64,000 bases of DNA from contig NZ_CP180191.1 of assembly GCF_047549485.1 (NCBI RefSeq), positions 3,596,001 to 3,660,000 of the forward strand, written 5' to 3'. The notes below the pieces were generated by a model. The model searched no databases and had not been told where the DNA came from. It saw nothing but the letters and a program-made list of their open reading frames with translations. Source of the stretch: Piscinibacterium candidicorallinum (GTDB taxonomy: Bacteria; Pseudomonadota; Gammaproteobacteria; Burkholderiales; Burkholderiaceae_C). Positions within the stretch are counted from its first letter, which is position 1, and each line of letters starts with the position of its first letter. Positions 34,415 through 42,394 of this stretch are shown piece after piece. The position numbers and the translations under genes were made by a program.

Positions 34415-35410
34415 ATGAAGCTCGCCACCCTCAAGGACGGCACCCGCGACGGCCAGCTGGCCGTTGTCTCCCAGGACCTCACGCAGGCGCACCTGGCCAC
34501 CCACATTGCGCCCACCCTGCAGCGCGTGCTGGACGACTGGGCCTACCTCGCGCCACAGCTGCAGGACCTCTACGACAGCCTGAACCAGGGCAAGGCCACG
34601 CGCCACGCCTTTGCCTTCGACCCCAAGAACTGCATGGCGCCGCTGCCGCGTGCCTACCAGTGGGCGGACGGCTCGGCCTACGTGAACCACGTGGAGCTGG
34701 TGCGCAAGGCGCGCAATGCCGACATGCCCGAGAGCTTCTGGCACGACCCGCTGATGTACCAGGGCGGCAGCGACGACTTCATCGGCCCGACCGATGCGGC
34801 CGCCTTTGCCGATGAAGCCTGGGGCATCGACTTCGAGGGCGAAGTGGCCGTGATCACCGATGACGTGCCCTTTGGCGTGACGCCGGCCAAGGCCGCTGAG
34901 CACATCAAGCTGCTGATGCTGGTGAACGACTGGAGTCTGCGCAACCTGATTCCGGCCGAGCTCGCCAAGGGCTTCGGCTTTGTCCAGAGCAAGCCGGCCA
35001 CGAGCTTTTCGCCGGTGGCCGTGACACCCGACGAGCTGGGCGATGCCTGGCAAGACGGCAAGCTGCACCGCAAGCTGACCGTGACCTGGAACGGCAAGCG
35101 CGTGGGCCAGGCAGATGCCGGAGTCGACATGGTCTTCAACTTCCCCACGCTCGTGGCCCATGTAGCCAAGACCCGCCGCGCGCGCGCCGGCTCGATCATC
35201 GGCAGCGGCACCATCTCGAACAAGTCCGCCAACGAGGACGACAGCGTGGGCTACAGCTGCATTGCTGAAGTGCGCGCCATCGAGACCATCAAGCACGGCA
35301 AGCCGCAGACCGAATTCATGAAGTTCGGCGACACCATCCGCATCGAGATGTTCGACGGCAAGAAGCAGAGCATCTTCGGCGCCATCGACCAGACCGTGGT
35401 GAAGTGGTAG
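34415..35410 (+). CDS. fumarylacetoacetate hydrolase family protein
   Basis: A 331-residue enzyme of the FAH fold. Metal-binding acidic residues are seen in GIDFEGEVAVITDDV (E-x-E) and in the downstream LMLVNDWSLRNL (Asp), and GSIIGSGTISNKSANED gives the oxyanion region. The N-terminal SH3-like part is present (MKLATLKDGTRDGQLAVV). It hydrolyses C-C bonds in acylpyruvates such as fumarylacetoacetate, a late step of tyrosine and homogentisate breakdown, which would fit the neighbouring aminotransferase and oxidoreductase. It is shorter than classical FAH (about 420), so the exact substrate is uncertain. A repeat copy follows 15 bases after the stop. Confidence 0.88.
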   Translation: MKLATLKDGTRDGQLAVVSQDLTQAHLATHIAPTLQRVLDDWAYLAPQLQDLYDSLNQGKATRHAFAFDPKNCMAPLPRAYQWADGSAYVNHVELVRKARNADMPESFWHDPLMYQGGSDDFIGPTDAAAFADEAWGIDFEGEVAVITDDVPFGVTPAKAAEHIKLLMLVNDWSLRNLIPAELAKGFGFVQSKPATSFSPVAVTPDELGDAWQDGKLHRKLTVTWNGKRVGQADAGVDMVFNFPTLVAHVAKTRRARAGSIIGSGTISNKSANEDDSVGYSCIAEVRAIETIKHGKPQTEFMKFGDTIRIEMFDGKKQSIFGAIDQTVVKW

Positions 35411-35425
35411 GCCGCCGGACCGATC

Positions 35426-35513
35426 GCGCCCGGATGTGAAGGGCGAGATCGGCTCTGGACAAGGCTTTCCAGACCAAAATGGCTGGAAAGCCGCACCAGA
35501 TAAGCGGAGAAGC
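35426..35513 (+). repeat. dispersed intergenic element, copy d (full length)
   Basis: Starts GCGCCCGGATGTGAAGGGCG, continues AGATCGGCTC, then the hairpin GGCTTTCCAG, ACCAAAATGG, CTGGAAAGCC (35463-35490), and ends GCACCAGATAAGCGGAGAAGC. Alignment with copy h shares GCGCCCGGA, GCGAGAT, GGCTC, TGGCTGGA, GCGCAC/CCGCAC and AAGCGGA in the same order and spacing. It sits directly downstream of a stop codon, like copies c and h. Confidence 0.85.
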
Positions 35514-35652
35514 TTTCTTGAACCGCAACGGGACTCGCGCTGGCAGCCGCGGGCTCCAGTCCGGGCATCACCCGCCCGGGCAAACCCCGACGAACGCACG
35601 TGCTGCAACGCGGTCTGATCACGCTGTCGATGCATTGCCTGTGGAGTCCGTG

Positions 35653-36363
35653 ATGTCCCGCTCGAACCCCGTCTTTCCCACCCGCTTGAGCGCTGCTGCG
35701 CTGCTGTGCGCCACGCTGGCGACGGCACCCGCGTGGGCCAATGAACCTGCGCAGACTGCGGTGCAGTCCGCCACGCAGGCGGCAAGCCAGGCCGCTCAAG
35801 CAGCGCAGCGCTCGGCCGAGGCCGCGGCGCAGCAGGCCACGCAAGCCGGGCAGGCGGCCGTGCAGGGCGTCACCCAGGCCGCAGGCCAGACGATGCAGTC
35901 CACCGCCGAGCAGGCACAGCGCGCGGCCGAAGCGGCAGGCGCCAAGGTCGAGGCGCTGGGTGCCAAGGTAGAGGGCATCGGTGCGCAGGCCGAAGGCGCC
36001 GTGGCCGGAGCCACAGCCAAGGTGCAGGGCGCCGTGGAAGCGGCGCAGGCCAAGGTGGAAGGGGTGATCGCTGGTGAGGTGGGCAAGGCCCTGCCGCAGG
36101 TGGACGGCGCGGTGGCCGGCATCATTGAGCGCAGCGTGGCCTGGGCGCAGGCGCAGGTGGCAGCGTTTCAGGCCTGGTTCAGCGCGCTGGACATGGGCGT
36201 GGGCGACTGGATCCTGCTCGCGATTGGCGCGGTGCTGTTCGTGGTGATCGGCATCCCGCTCATCCTCTTCATCGGCCTGGGGCTGCTGTTGCTGCCCTTC
36301 CTCATCATCGGGTGGATTGTCTGGCGCCGTCTGCGCCGGCCGGCGCGGCTGCAGCCGGCCTGA
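35653..36363 (+). CDS. Ala/Gln-rich exported membrane protein
   Basis: A 236-residue protein when started at MSRSNPVFPTRLSAAALLCATLATAPAWANE, a clear signal peptide; longer in-frame starts lie in repeat DNA. Residues 35-165 are almost only A, Q, E, K, V, G and T in heptad-like blocks (AAQSATQAASQAAQAAQRSAEAAAQQ), predicting long amphipathic helices like LEA or apolipoprotein repeats. Two hydrophobic helices close the protein (about 180-225), with a basic end. I do not recognise a family. It may sit in the inner membrane with a helical periplasmic domain, perhaps binding lipids or granules; the neighbour is a PHB granule protein. Confidence 0.72.
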   Translation: MSRSNPVFPTRLSAAALLCATLATAPAWANEPAQTAVQSATQAASQAAQAAQRSAEAAAQQATQAGQAAVQGVTQAAGQTMQSTAEQAQRAAEAAGAKVEALGAKVEGIGAQAEGAVAGATAKVQGAVEAAQAKVEGVIAGEVGKALPQVDGAVAGIIERSVAWAQAQVAAFQAWFSALDMGVGDWILLAIGAVLFVVIGIPLILFIGLGLLLLPFLIIGWIVWRRLRRPARLQPA

Positions 36364-36491
36364 GCCTGCCGCGGACGCGCTGAGGCGTTCGCGCAGGCTT
36401 GAACCCGCGTGTCTGAGCCACAGCGCAAGACACACGCAGCAGCGCGGCTTTGGCCGATACTTGGCGCACACCCCCGCCACCGGAGCGCCGC

Positions 36492-37181
36492 GTGAAAGAC
36501 AAGCTGATGTCTGCTGCCAATCTGCCCTTTGCGACCATGAGCACGGGCCTGGACTTTGTGAAGCAGGTCTGGAGCAACGTGGACGTGCCCAGCGGCGCTG
36601 CCGGGCCGCTGGCGGAGTCGCTCACCAAGTTCATCACGCCCACGCTGGATGTGGCCGAGATCGACAAGCGCCTGACCGATCTGCGCACCGTGCAGAAGTG
36701 GCTGGAGCTGAACCTCAACATCCTCAAGACCACGGTGCAGACGCTGGAAGTACAGCGCGGCACCGTCGCGCAGCTCGCGCGTCTCGGCCTGGCGGTGGAT
36801 GCGCAGGGCGAGCGCGGCTCCATGAAGGAGCTGCCGAAGATGGCTCAGGACATGGCCGGCAAGATGCTCAGCCCGCAGCAGTGGTGGTCCATGATGAGCG
36901 GGCCGATGAACGAACTGATGGAGCAGGCGGCCAAGGCCGGCGCGCAGTCCATGGCACAGTCGGTCGTGAAATCTGCCGTCAAGGCCTCCGGCAAGGTGGC
37001 CGGGAAGGTCGCAAGCAAGGCGGCGAGTACGGCCGTCAAGACTGCCAGCAAGGCCACAGCGCCGGTGCGCGCCGTGGCGCAGGGCGTGGCCAAGGCGGCC
37101 AGCCCGGCCAAGCGCAGCGCCAAGCCCGCACCGCGCAAGACCGCTGCCAAGGCGCCCGCCAAGCGCATCCGCGCGCTCTGA
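36492..37181 (+). CDS. phaM: PhaM-like polyhydroxyalkanoate granule protein
   Basis: About 229 residues from a GTG at 36492 (GGAG 6 bases upstream); an ATG at 36507 and a TTG at 36450 are alternatives. The core ITPTLDVAEIDKRLTDLRTVQKWLELNLNILKTTVQTLEVQRGT matches PhaM of Ralstonia, which activates PHB synthase PhaC and ties granules to the nucleoid. The tail from about residue 160 is Lys/Ala/Pro-rich (AAKAPAKRIRAL, histone H1-like), as expected for DNA binding. Its presence implies the organism stores PHB. It lies in a plus-strand run ahead of a FIST protein. Confidence 0.85.
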   Translation: MKDKLMSAANLPFATMSTGLDFVKQVWSNVDVPSGAAGPLAESLTKFITPTLDVAEIDKRLTDLRTVQKWLELNLNILKTTVQTLEVQRGTVAQLARLGLAVDAQGERGSMKELPKMAQDMAGKMLSPQQWWSMMSGPMNELMEQAAKAGAQSMAQSVVKSAVKASGKVAGKVASKAASTAVKTASKATAPVRAVAQGVAKAASPAKRSAKPAPRKTAAKAPAKRIRAL

Positions 37182-37203
37182 GCGGCGCGCCGGCCTTGTT
37201 GCG

Positions 37204-38469
37204 ATGAGCCTGATCGCCACCAGCCGCTTCCGCTACGGCCACGCCACCGGCAGCGACTGGCCGCAGGCCGTGGAGCGCGTGATCGACCAGCTCGATGAGC
37301 AGGCGGCCGACGAGCGCTACACCTCCAACGCCACGCTGGGCATCGCGTACTGGTCTGAAGGCTTTTCCGGCCATGCCGAGGGCATCATCGAACGCCTGAA
37401 GCTGGCCACCGGCCTGCGCCATTGGGTCGGCGCCACCGCCAATACCGTGTTCGGCGGCCGGCAGGAATATGTGCAGCGCGAGGCCTTGGCCGTGCTGCTG
37501 CTGGATGTGCCGAGCGAGGCTCTGCGGACCTTCTCCGGTACGCACCCGCTGCCCGTGCTGCCCTCCACCCAGGGGCCGCAGGCGCTCGCGCTGGTGCATG
37601 CAGACCCGCGCACGCCAGATGTGGATGTGCTGATCACCGAGCTCGCGCAGCGCACGCGCACCGGCTTCCTGTTTGGCGGGCTGACCAGCGGCTTGCCCAG
37701 TGCGCCGCAGCTGGCCGAGCGCTTTGTCTACGCCGGCCTGAGCGGCGTGGCCTTTGCAGACACCGGCAACACGGGCGAAGGACAGAGCGCGATCGGCGTG
37801 GACATCCGCGTCAAGGTCACACAGGGCTGTCACCCCGTTACAGGCTCACCCGGGCGGCCCGCGCCCAAGCCGCACACCGTGACGCAGGCCGACGCCAACT
37901 GGCTGCTGCAACTCAACGGCGAACCGGCCTTCGATGTGCTGCTGCGCGACGTGGGCCTGGGCGCCTACGCCGGCCGCATGCCACCGGGCGAAATGCTGCG
38001 CGAGAAGCTGGCCGGCGGCCTGTTCGTGGGCATGGCTGTTGCCAGCGTGAACGAGAGCGCGGCCACCGTGGGCATGGCGCACATGAGCCCCGGCGCCGTG
38101 GGTGACTACGTGGTGCGCGGTGTGATCGGCATCGATCCGCGCCGCCGCGCGGTGGCGCTGGCCGACGAGGTACAGCAGGGCGACCGCCTGCACTTCTGCC
38201 GCCGCAACCGCGAGGCGGCGCGCGCAGACCTCGTACGCTGCCTTACCGAACTGCGCGAGGAGCTGGAAGAAGCCGGCAAGGCGCCGCGCGGCGCGCTCTA
38301 CATCAGCTGCAACGGCCGCGGCGTGCATCTGTTCGATGAGCCTGGCGTGGAGCTCGGCCTGATCGCCCACCACATGAAGGATCTGCCAGTCATCGGCTTT
38401 GCCGCCAACGGCGAGATTGCGCGCGATCGGCTATACGGCTTCACGGGCGTGCTGGCGGTGTTCTCTTGA
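37204..38469 (+). CDS. FIST N- and C-domain sensory protein
   Basis: A 421-residue cytoplasmic protein. The FIST_N domain covers about 1-220 (NATLGIAYWSEGFSGHAEGIIERL, HWVGATANTVFGG), and the FIST_C domain about 225-415 (FVGMAVASVNESA, RGALYISCNGRGVHLFDEPG, VIGFAANGEIARDRLYGFTGVLAVF). FIST domains are thought to bind small ligands such as amino acids and to feed signalling systems. No kinase is attached or adjacent. A small gene starts inside its stop codon (TTGA overlap), suggesting the two work together. Confidence 0.92.
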   Translation: MSLIATSRFRYGHATGSDWPQAVERVIDQLDEQAADERYTSNATLGIAYWSEGFSGHAEGIIERLKLATGLRHWVGATANTVFGGRQEYVQREALAVLLLDVPSEALRTFSGTHPLPVLPSTQGPQALALVHADPRTPDVDVLITELAQRTRTGFLFGGLTSGLPSAPQLAERFVYAGLSGVAFADTGNTGEGQSAIGVDIRVKVTQGCHPVTGSPGRPAPKPHTVTQADANWLLQLNGEPAFDVLLRDVGLGAYAGRMPPGEMLREKLAGGLFVGMAVASVNESAATVGMAHMSPGAVGDYVVRGVIGIDPRRRAVALADEVQQGDRLHFCRRNREAARADLVRCLTELREELEEAGKAPRGALYISCNGRGVHLFDEPGVELGLIAHHMKDLPVIGFAANGEIARDRLYGFTGVLAVFS

Positions 38470-38834
38470 GCGCGCGGCTGCTCGGCGACGGAGATTCTGC
38501 AGGCCTGCCGGACTGGATTGCGCACACCGAACTGCAGGCGCTGCCCCCGGGCGGCGAACCGCATAGCCTGTATCTGGCCGTCTCGCGCCCGAGCCCGAAT
38601 GCCGACGGCGGCTGGGAAGTACGCCTGCGCATGGCCCCGCTGGTGGGTGCGCTCGTGCCCATCGTGGGCGAGGACGGCTGGCAAGCCATGAACCTTGCAC
38701 TCGCCTTTGCCGAGCAGCAGTTGTGCGATCTGATCGCCGGTGGCTGGACCCTGCACCTGCAGGACGACCCCAGCGACGCGCCCGCGCTGACGCCACAGGA
38801 TCTCGCAGCCATGTGGGGCCGCGCGCCGACCTGA
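38466..38834 (+). CDS. small hypothetical protein coupled to the FIST gene
   Basis: A 122-residue protein starting at TTG within the FIST stop. It reads SLYLAVSRPSPNADGGWEVRLRMAPLVGALVPIVGEDGWQAMNLALAFAEQQLCDLIAGGWTLHLQDD: a short beta-sheet plus one helix. The middle looks like a small globular domain found alone in proteobacteria, but I cannot name it. Third-position GC matches the neighbours. Coupling to the FIST protein is the only hint at its role. Confidence 0.68.
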   Translation: MSARLLGDGDSAGLPDWIAHTELQALPPGGEPHSLYLAVSRPSPNADGGWEVRLRMAPLVGALVPIVGEDGWQAMNLALAFAEQQLCDLIAGGWTLHLQDDPSDAPALTPQDLAAMWGRAPT

Positions 38835-38977
38835 CGCGCGACGCTACGAGCGCTGCCATTCATGGCGCTGCGCTGTCGATTCGCACTGCGCTCCGGCCAT
38901 CCACCGCACTCCCGCATTTGCGTGATCGGCCCCTGTGCAGAATGCCGCCCTGTAATCCACACACAGGGAGGCACCCC

Positions 38978-39937
38978 ATGACCCGCAAGCACTTCGCGCA
39001 GCATCTGGCCGGCGCACTGATCAGCCTTGGCGCGCTGGGCGCAGGCAGCGCACTGGCGCAAACCGCAGCCGCACCGGCGGCGCCCAGCACGGAAACGTCC
39101 ATCACGCTGCCCACCCCCACCGAGATCTACAAGGAGATCCGCATCACCGTGCAGGGCGAAGGCCGGCCGGTGCTGATGATTCCGGGGCTGAACAGCGGCG
39201 CCGAGGTCTGGACCGACACCTGCAAGGCCCTGCAGCCGGGCGTGCAGTGCCACATGGTGCATCTGCCGGGCTTTGCCGGCGCACCGGCCTCGCCCACTGC
39301 GTCCGAGGCGCGCTTTCTGGACACCATGCGCGACCGCCTGCTCGACTACATCGCCGAGCGCAAGCTGGCCCGGCCGGTGGTGATGGGCCACAGCCTGGGC
39401 GGCGTGCTGGCCATGACCATGGCGGTGCAGCAGCCGGCGGCCCTGGATCGCATCGTGATCGTGGACTCGCTGCCCTTTCTGGCCGGCATCCGCAACCCGA
39501 GCGCCACGGCCGACAGCGTGAAGGGCATGGCCGAAGCCATGCGCAACCAGATGCGCAATGCCTCGCCCGAAGTGTTTGCCGCGCAGACCAAGGCCAGCGC
39601 CAACGGCATGACGCGCGCCCCCGGCGGGACCGAGCGCGTGGTGGCCATGGGCCTGGCGAGCGACCGCAACACCACGGCGCAGGCCATGAGCGAACTCTGG
39701 GGCCTCGATCTGCGCCCAGTTCTGCCGAAGATCCAGACCCCGACGCTGGTGCTGGGTGCCTGGGCTGCCTACGCGCCGATGGGTGCGACCATGCTCAGCA
39801 CCCTGGGCATCTTCGAGTCGCAGTACCAGGGCCTGCCCAAGGTCCAGATCCGCATGAGCGAGACGGCCTACCACTTCATCATGTGGGATGACCTCACCTG
39901 GACCGTGGCGCAGGTCAAGGGATTCATGGCGCCTTGA
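38978..39937 (+). CDS. exported alpha/beta hydrolase
   Basis: A 319-residue protein with an N-terminal signal peptide (AGALISLGALGAGSALAQ), so probably periplasmic. The alpha/beta hydrolase fold shows PVLMIPGLNSGAEVW (oxyanion loop), nucleophile elbow VVMGHSLGGVLAM, and a late His in SETAYHFIMWDD. The acid is likely the Asp or Glu near VLGAWAAYAP. The start has CAGGGAGG upstream. It could be an esterase or lipase-like enzyme; no substrate evidence. It stands apart from the preceding gene by 143 bases. Confidence 0.87.
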   Translation: MTRKHFAQHLAGALISLGALGAGSALAQTAAAPAAPSTETSITLPTPTEIYKEIRITVQGEGRPVLMIPGLNSGAEVWTDTCKALQPGVQCHMVHLPGFAGAPASPTASEARFLDTMRDRLLDYIAERKLARPVVMGHSLGGVLAMTMAVQQPAALDRIVIVDSLPFLAGIRNPSATADSVKGMAEAMRNQMRNASPEVFAAQTKASANGMTRAPGGTERVVAMGLASDRNTTAQAMSELWGLDLRPVLPKIQTPTLVLGAWAAYAPMGATMLSTLGIFESQYQGLPKVQIRMSETAYHFIMWDDLTWTVAQVKGFMAP

Positions 39938-40225
39938 GCGGCACGGCGGCGCACGCGCTCGCGCAAGACTGGCAAGCGCCTGATACCCGGCCGCGCGCCG
40001 GTGCCCTGCGCCGAGCCGGCCCTGCGGCGCATCGGCGACTGTGAATGGTCCACCGCTCTTGCGATTGGGGTCTGTGAGAGCTTCTTTATGGCCGATTTCA
40101 AAGTGTTGCAGATCAGCAATATGCGGCTTTCCGCTTATCTGAAAAGCATCTTGAGATCTTTTGGTGACCTCAAATTGATAGCCGATTTTGTTCTTAACCC
40201 AGACTGTCGCTGAGCTGTCGCCGCG
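39938..40225. repeat. non-coding region with dispersed element copy e
   Basis: No convincing gene. From about 40040 the DNA turns AT-rich and carries ATGCGGCTTTCCGCTTATCT (40121-40140), matching the core and flank of copies c and d (ATGCGG, TTTCCGCTT, CCGCTTATCTG). The hairpin arms are degraded here. The Fur-box promoter begins directly after. Confidence 0.5.
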
Positions 40226-40254
40226 TTGACAAATGCGAATCATTCGCATTTAAT
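40226..40254 (+). promoter_or_regulatory. sigma-70 promoter with an embedded Fur box
   Basis: TTGACA (40226-40231) and TTTAAT (40249-40254) are 17 bases apart. The spacer is filled by TGCGAAT-C-ATTCGCA, the perfect 7-1-7 inverted repeat of a Fur box, extended to AAATGCGAAT/ATTCGCATTT. Iron-loaded Fur bound here would block the promoter, so the gene downstream should be induced by iron starvation. Confidence 0.85.
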
Positions 40255-40440
40255 GTGTCCATGACTGCTCCCGAATCGGTTCGCCCGGCCCCCCGCCGGT
40301 CGGCAGCCCGCCTCCCCCTTGGGGCCGAAGCCGAACCCAGCCCAGGCGCCCATCCCGCGCCATGGCTTGGGGCGACGCGCGGGAGTCGGTCATGCCCTTC
40401 CGCACCCGGCCATCGGCCGACGCGACACGAGACCGCCCAC

Positions 40441-40965
40441 ATGCCACCGCGCGACCCCCAGCACGACCCGAACACGGGCCCCAGCGGCCAGGTGCTCGCA
40501 TTTCGCCCGCGCGCACCGCGGCCCGAGGCCCAGCCCGCGGCGGGCTGCGGCGCAGGCCCTTGCGCCATCGACTTGCCGCCGATGACTGCGCCGCTGATGA
40601 CCTGGCGATTGGATGACGACGCGCCGAAGCACCCGAGCGAGACGCTCAGCCACGACGGCCAGGCCGTCCTGCTTGCCTCGCTGCTCACGCTGATGAGCAG
40701 CTTCGCGCAACGCGCCGCCAGCGGTCAGGTCTGTGCGGCACTGGCCTGGCGCGTGGAGCGGCACCTGGCCGAACTTGCCGAGCTCTCCGGCCCAGGCAGC
40801 CTCCACCCCGTCCTGCGCGAAACCGCAGAGCAGTTGCTGGCCGACTGGGACCAGCTGGATCAGCGCCTCGCCGCGCGATCCACCCACGCAGACGCGCCGA
40901 CCCTGTGCCCTGCGCGCGCTGCACGCCCCGAGTGGCTGCGCTGGATCCTCGGGCCGGCCGGCTGA
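40441..40965 (+). CDS. iron-regulated hypothetical protein
   Basis: About 174 residues from the ATG at 40441. An in-frame ATG at 40261 would add 60 Pro/Arg-rich residues, but third-position GC there is clearly lower, so I take the later start and a leader of about 180 bases. The N-terminal third is low complexity. The C-terminal part is helical (LSHDGQAVLLASLLTLMSSFAQRAASGQVCAALAWRVERHLAELAEL, ETAEQLLADWDQLDQRLA), reminiscent of small four-helix proteins. I know no family. The Fur-box promoter suggests a role in iron economy. Confidence 0.6.
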   Translation: MPPRDPQHDPNTGPSGQVLAFRPRAPRPEAQPAAGCGAGPCAIDLPPMTAPLMTWRLDDDAPKHPSETLSHDGQAVLLASLLTLMSSFAQRAASGQVCAALAWRVERHLAELAELSGPGSLHPVLRETAEQLLADWDQLDQRLAARSTHADAPTLCPARAARPEWLRWILGPAG

Positions 40966-40971
40966 ACGCGC

Positions 40972-41490
40972 TCAGAGCGGCGGCAGGCCGCGCTGCGCGC
41001 GATACGCGGCGATGCGCGGCAGCAGTGCAGCACGCCGCGCCAGGCTCGCAGCCGGCCAGAGCTTTTCGCGCTCATAGAAGATCTCGAAGGCCGGCACATC
41101 CGCGGGCAAGGGCACCCAGGGCAGCCTGGAGCGCGTGAAGATGTGCGCGTCCGGCGGGCAGCGCTCCGGTGCGTCCAGTGTGCCCACGCGCACGAAGGCA
41201 ATGATCGGCCCGGCGCTCGCGTAGTGGCTCCAGAGCGCGACGCGGCAGTGCGGGCAACGCGCGATCTGCTGGCCCAGCCCGCTCTCTGAAGGCGTCTCGA
41301 CAAGATCCGGCGTGCCCGCGGTGCAGGTCAGCTCGTCGGTCTCGATCATGGCGTTCACGGCAAACGCGCTGCCCGTCTCGCGCTGGCACCAGCTGCAATG
41401 GCAGCAGTTCACGAACATCGGCGCGCGATGCATGCGGTAGCGCATCTGGCCGCAGTCGCAGCCGCCCGTCAGATCTTCCAGATCGGTCAT
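40972..41490 (-). CDS. GFA-domain (Mss4-like zinc) protein
   Basis: A 172-residue protein with the zinc ligands of the GFA family: GGCDCGQMRYR, VNCCHCSWCQRETGSAF and ARCPHCRVALWSHY. The prototype is the glutathione-dependent formaldehyde-activating enzyme Gfa of Paracoccus, but most members have unknown reactions. The C-terminal LPWVPLPADVPAFEIFYEREKLW is common in the subgroup annotated 'aldehyde-activating protein'. It is the last of two or three minus-strand genes; the VOC gene ends 7 bases upstream. Confidence 0.9.
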   Translation of the reverse strand: MTDLEDLTGGCDCGQMRYRMHRAPMFVNCCHCSWCQRETGSAFAVNAMIETDELTCTAGTPDLVETPSESGLGQQIARCPHCRVALWSHYASAGPIIAFVRVGTLDAPERCPPDAHIFTRSRLPWVPLPADVPAFEIFYEREKLWPAASLARRAALLPRIAAYRAQRGLPPL

Positions 41491-41497
41491 CGGCTTC

Positions 41498-41887
41498 TCA
41501 CTGCCCCGCCGGCGGCTCCCACAGCTCGATCTTGTTGCCCTCCGGGTCCATCACCCAGCCGAACTTGCCGTACTCGGACTCCTGCACCTCGCCCTGCACA
41601 TCGCAGCCCTCTTCACGCAGGGTCTTGATGAGCGCATGAACATCCGCCACGCGGTAATTGATCATGAAGCTCGCGGTGCTGGGTGCGAAGTAGTCGGAGT
41701 CCGCAGCATTCACATTCCAGACCGTCGTACCCACACCCTGCGGATTGTCCGGCCCCGCCCAGCTGAACGCCGCACCGCCCCAGGGCTGCACGTCGATACC
41801 CAGATGCTTCTGGTACCAGGCAGCCAGCGCAGCTGAATCACCACGCGCCTTGAAGAAGATGCCGCCAATGCCTGTGACTCGCTTCAT
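41498..41887 (-). CDS. VOC family (glyoxalase-like) protein
   Basis: A 129-residue single-module pair of the vicinal oxygen chelate fold: GIGGIFFKARGDSAALAAWYQKHLGI, then MINYRVADVHALIKTLREEG and GWVMDPEGNKIELWEPP, with the C-terminal Glu as metal ligand. It may be a lyase, dioxygenase or antibiotic-binding protein; the sequence does not decide. It precedes the GFA gene with 7 bases between, so glutathione-linked aldehyde handling is possible. Confidence 0.88.
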   Translation of the reverse strand: MKRVTGIGGIFFKARGDSAALAAWYQKHLGIDVQPWGGAAFSWAGPDNPQGVGTTVWNVNAADSDYFAPSTASFMINYRVADVHALIKTLREEGCDVQGEVQESEYGKFGWVMDPEGNKIELWEPPAGQ

Positions 41888-41957
41888 GTCGCCCTCCCGG
41901 TGCTGCGCTCTGCGCTGACGGCATTGTGCGCCGCAGGTGTGCGCCGGTCGAGCCTGC

Positions 41958-42347
41958 CTAGCTCATGGCTGCGCTGCGACGCGCAAACACATCGATCAGC
42001 AGCGCGCCCACCAAGCAGGCGGCTGCGATCCAGTCGGCTACAACTACCCGCTGGATCAACGCGTTGTACCCGGGCGTGATCCAGGCCACCGCAATGAAGG
42101 CGAGCACGCTCACCAGCCCGGCCACGTAGGCCGCGGTGCGCAGCTCCACGCGCCAGGCCGCCGCGATCAACAGCACGCCCAGCAGGCCGAAGAGCACGGC
42201 GCGGTGGCGCATGAGAATGAGCAGATTGGGGTCCTCGATCGGTACGCCATACAGGCGCGCGAGCTGTGCGCCGCCCAGCACGCCAGACAGCGGCAGAAGA
42301 TGGATGATTCCACTGACGATGAGCAGTACCTTGGCAAGACCTTGCAT
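41958..42347 (-). CDS. small four-helix membrane protein
   Basis: A 129-residue protein starting at MQGLAKVLLIVSGIIHLLPLSGVLGG with AAAGGAA before the ATG; a longer reading to 42413 is less likely. Four hydrophobic helices fill it. The pattern IIHLLPxxGVLGxxxLxxLYGV, EDPNLLILMRHRAVLFGLLG is a widespread family of small membrane proteins, sometimes mislabelled as phosphopantetheine adenylyltransferase. Function is unknown. It is divergent from the AraC regulator with 47 bases between starts, so the regulator may control it. Confidence 0.78.
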   Translation of the reverse strand: MQGLAKVLLIVSGIIHLLPLSGVLGGAQLARLYGVPIEDPNLLILMRHRAVLFGLLGVLLIAAAWRVELRTAAYVAGLVSVLAFIAVAWITPGYNALIQRVVVADWIAAACLVGALLIDVFARRSAAMS

Positions 42348-42394
42348 GCGGATTCCTTTGCTGGCGTAGGCGCCGAGTAAGACACACACAGACG

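Noticed and set aside
38441..40249. A 602-codon minus-strand frame opposite the FIST tail and the hydrolase
   Set aside because: Shadow frame; it runs antisense through two supported genes and the Fur-box region.
40261..40440. N-terminal extension of the Fur-regulated gene
   Set aside because: In frame, but third-position GC is clearly lower and the peptide is Pro/Arg-rich without structure; the ATG falls on the predicted transcription start. Kept only as an alternative start.
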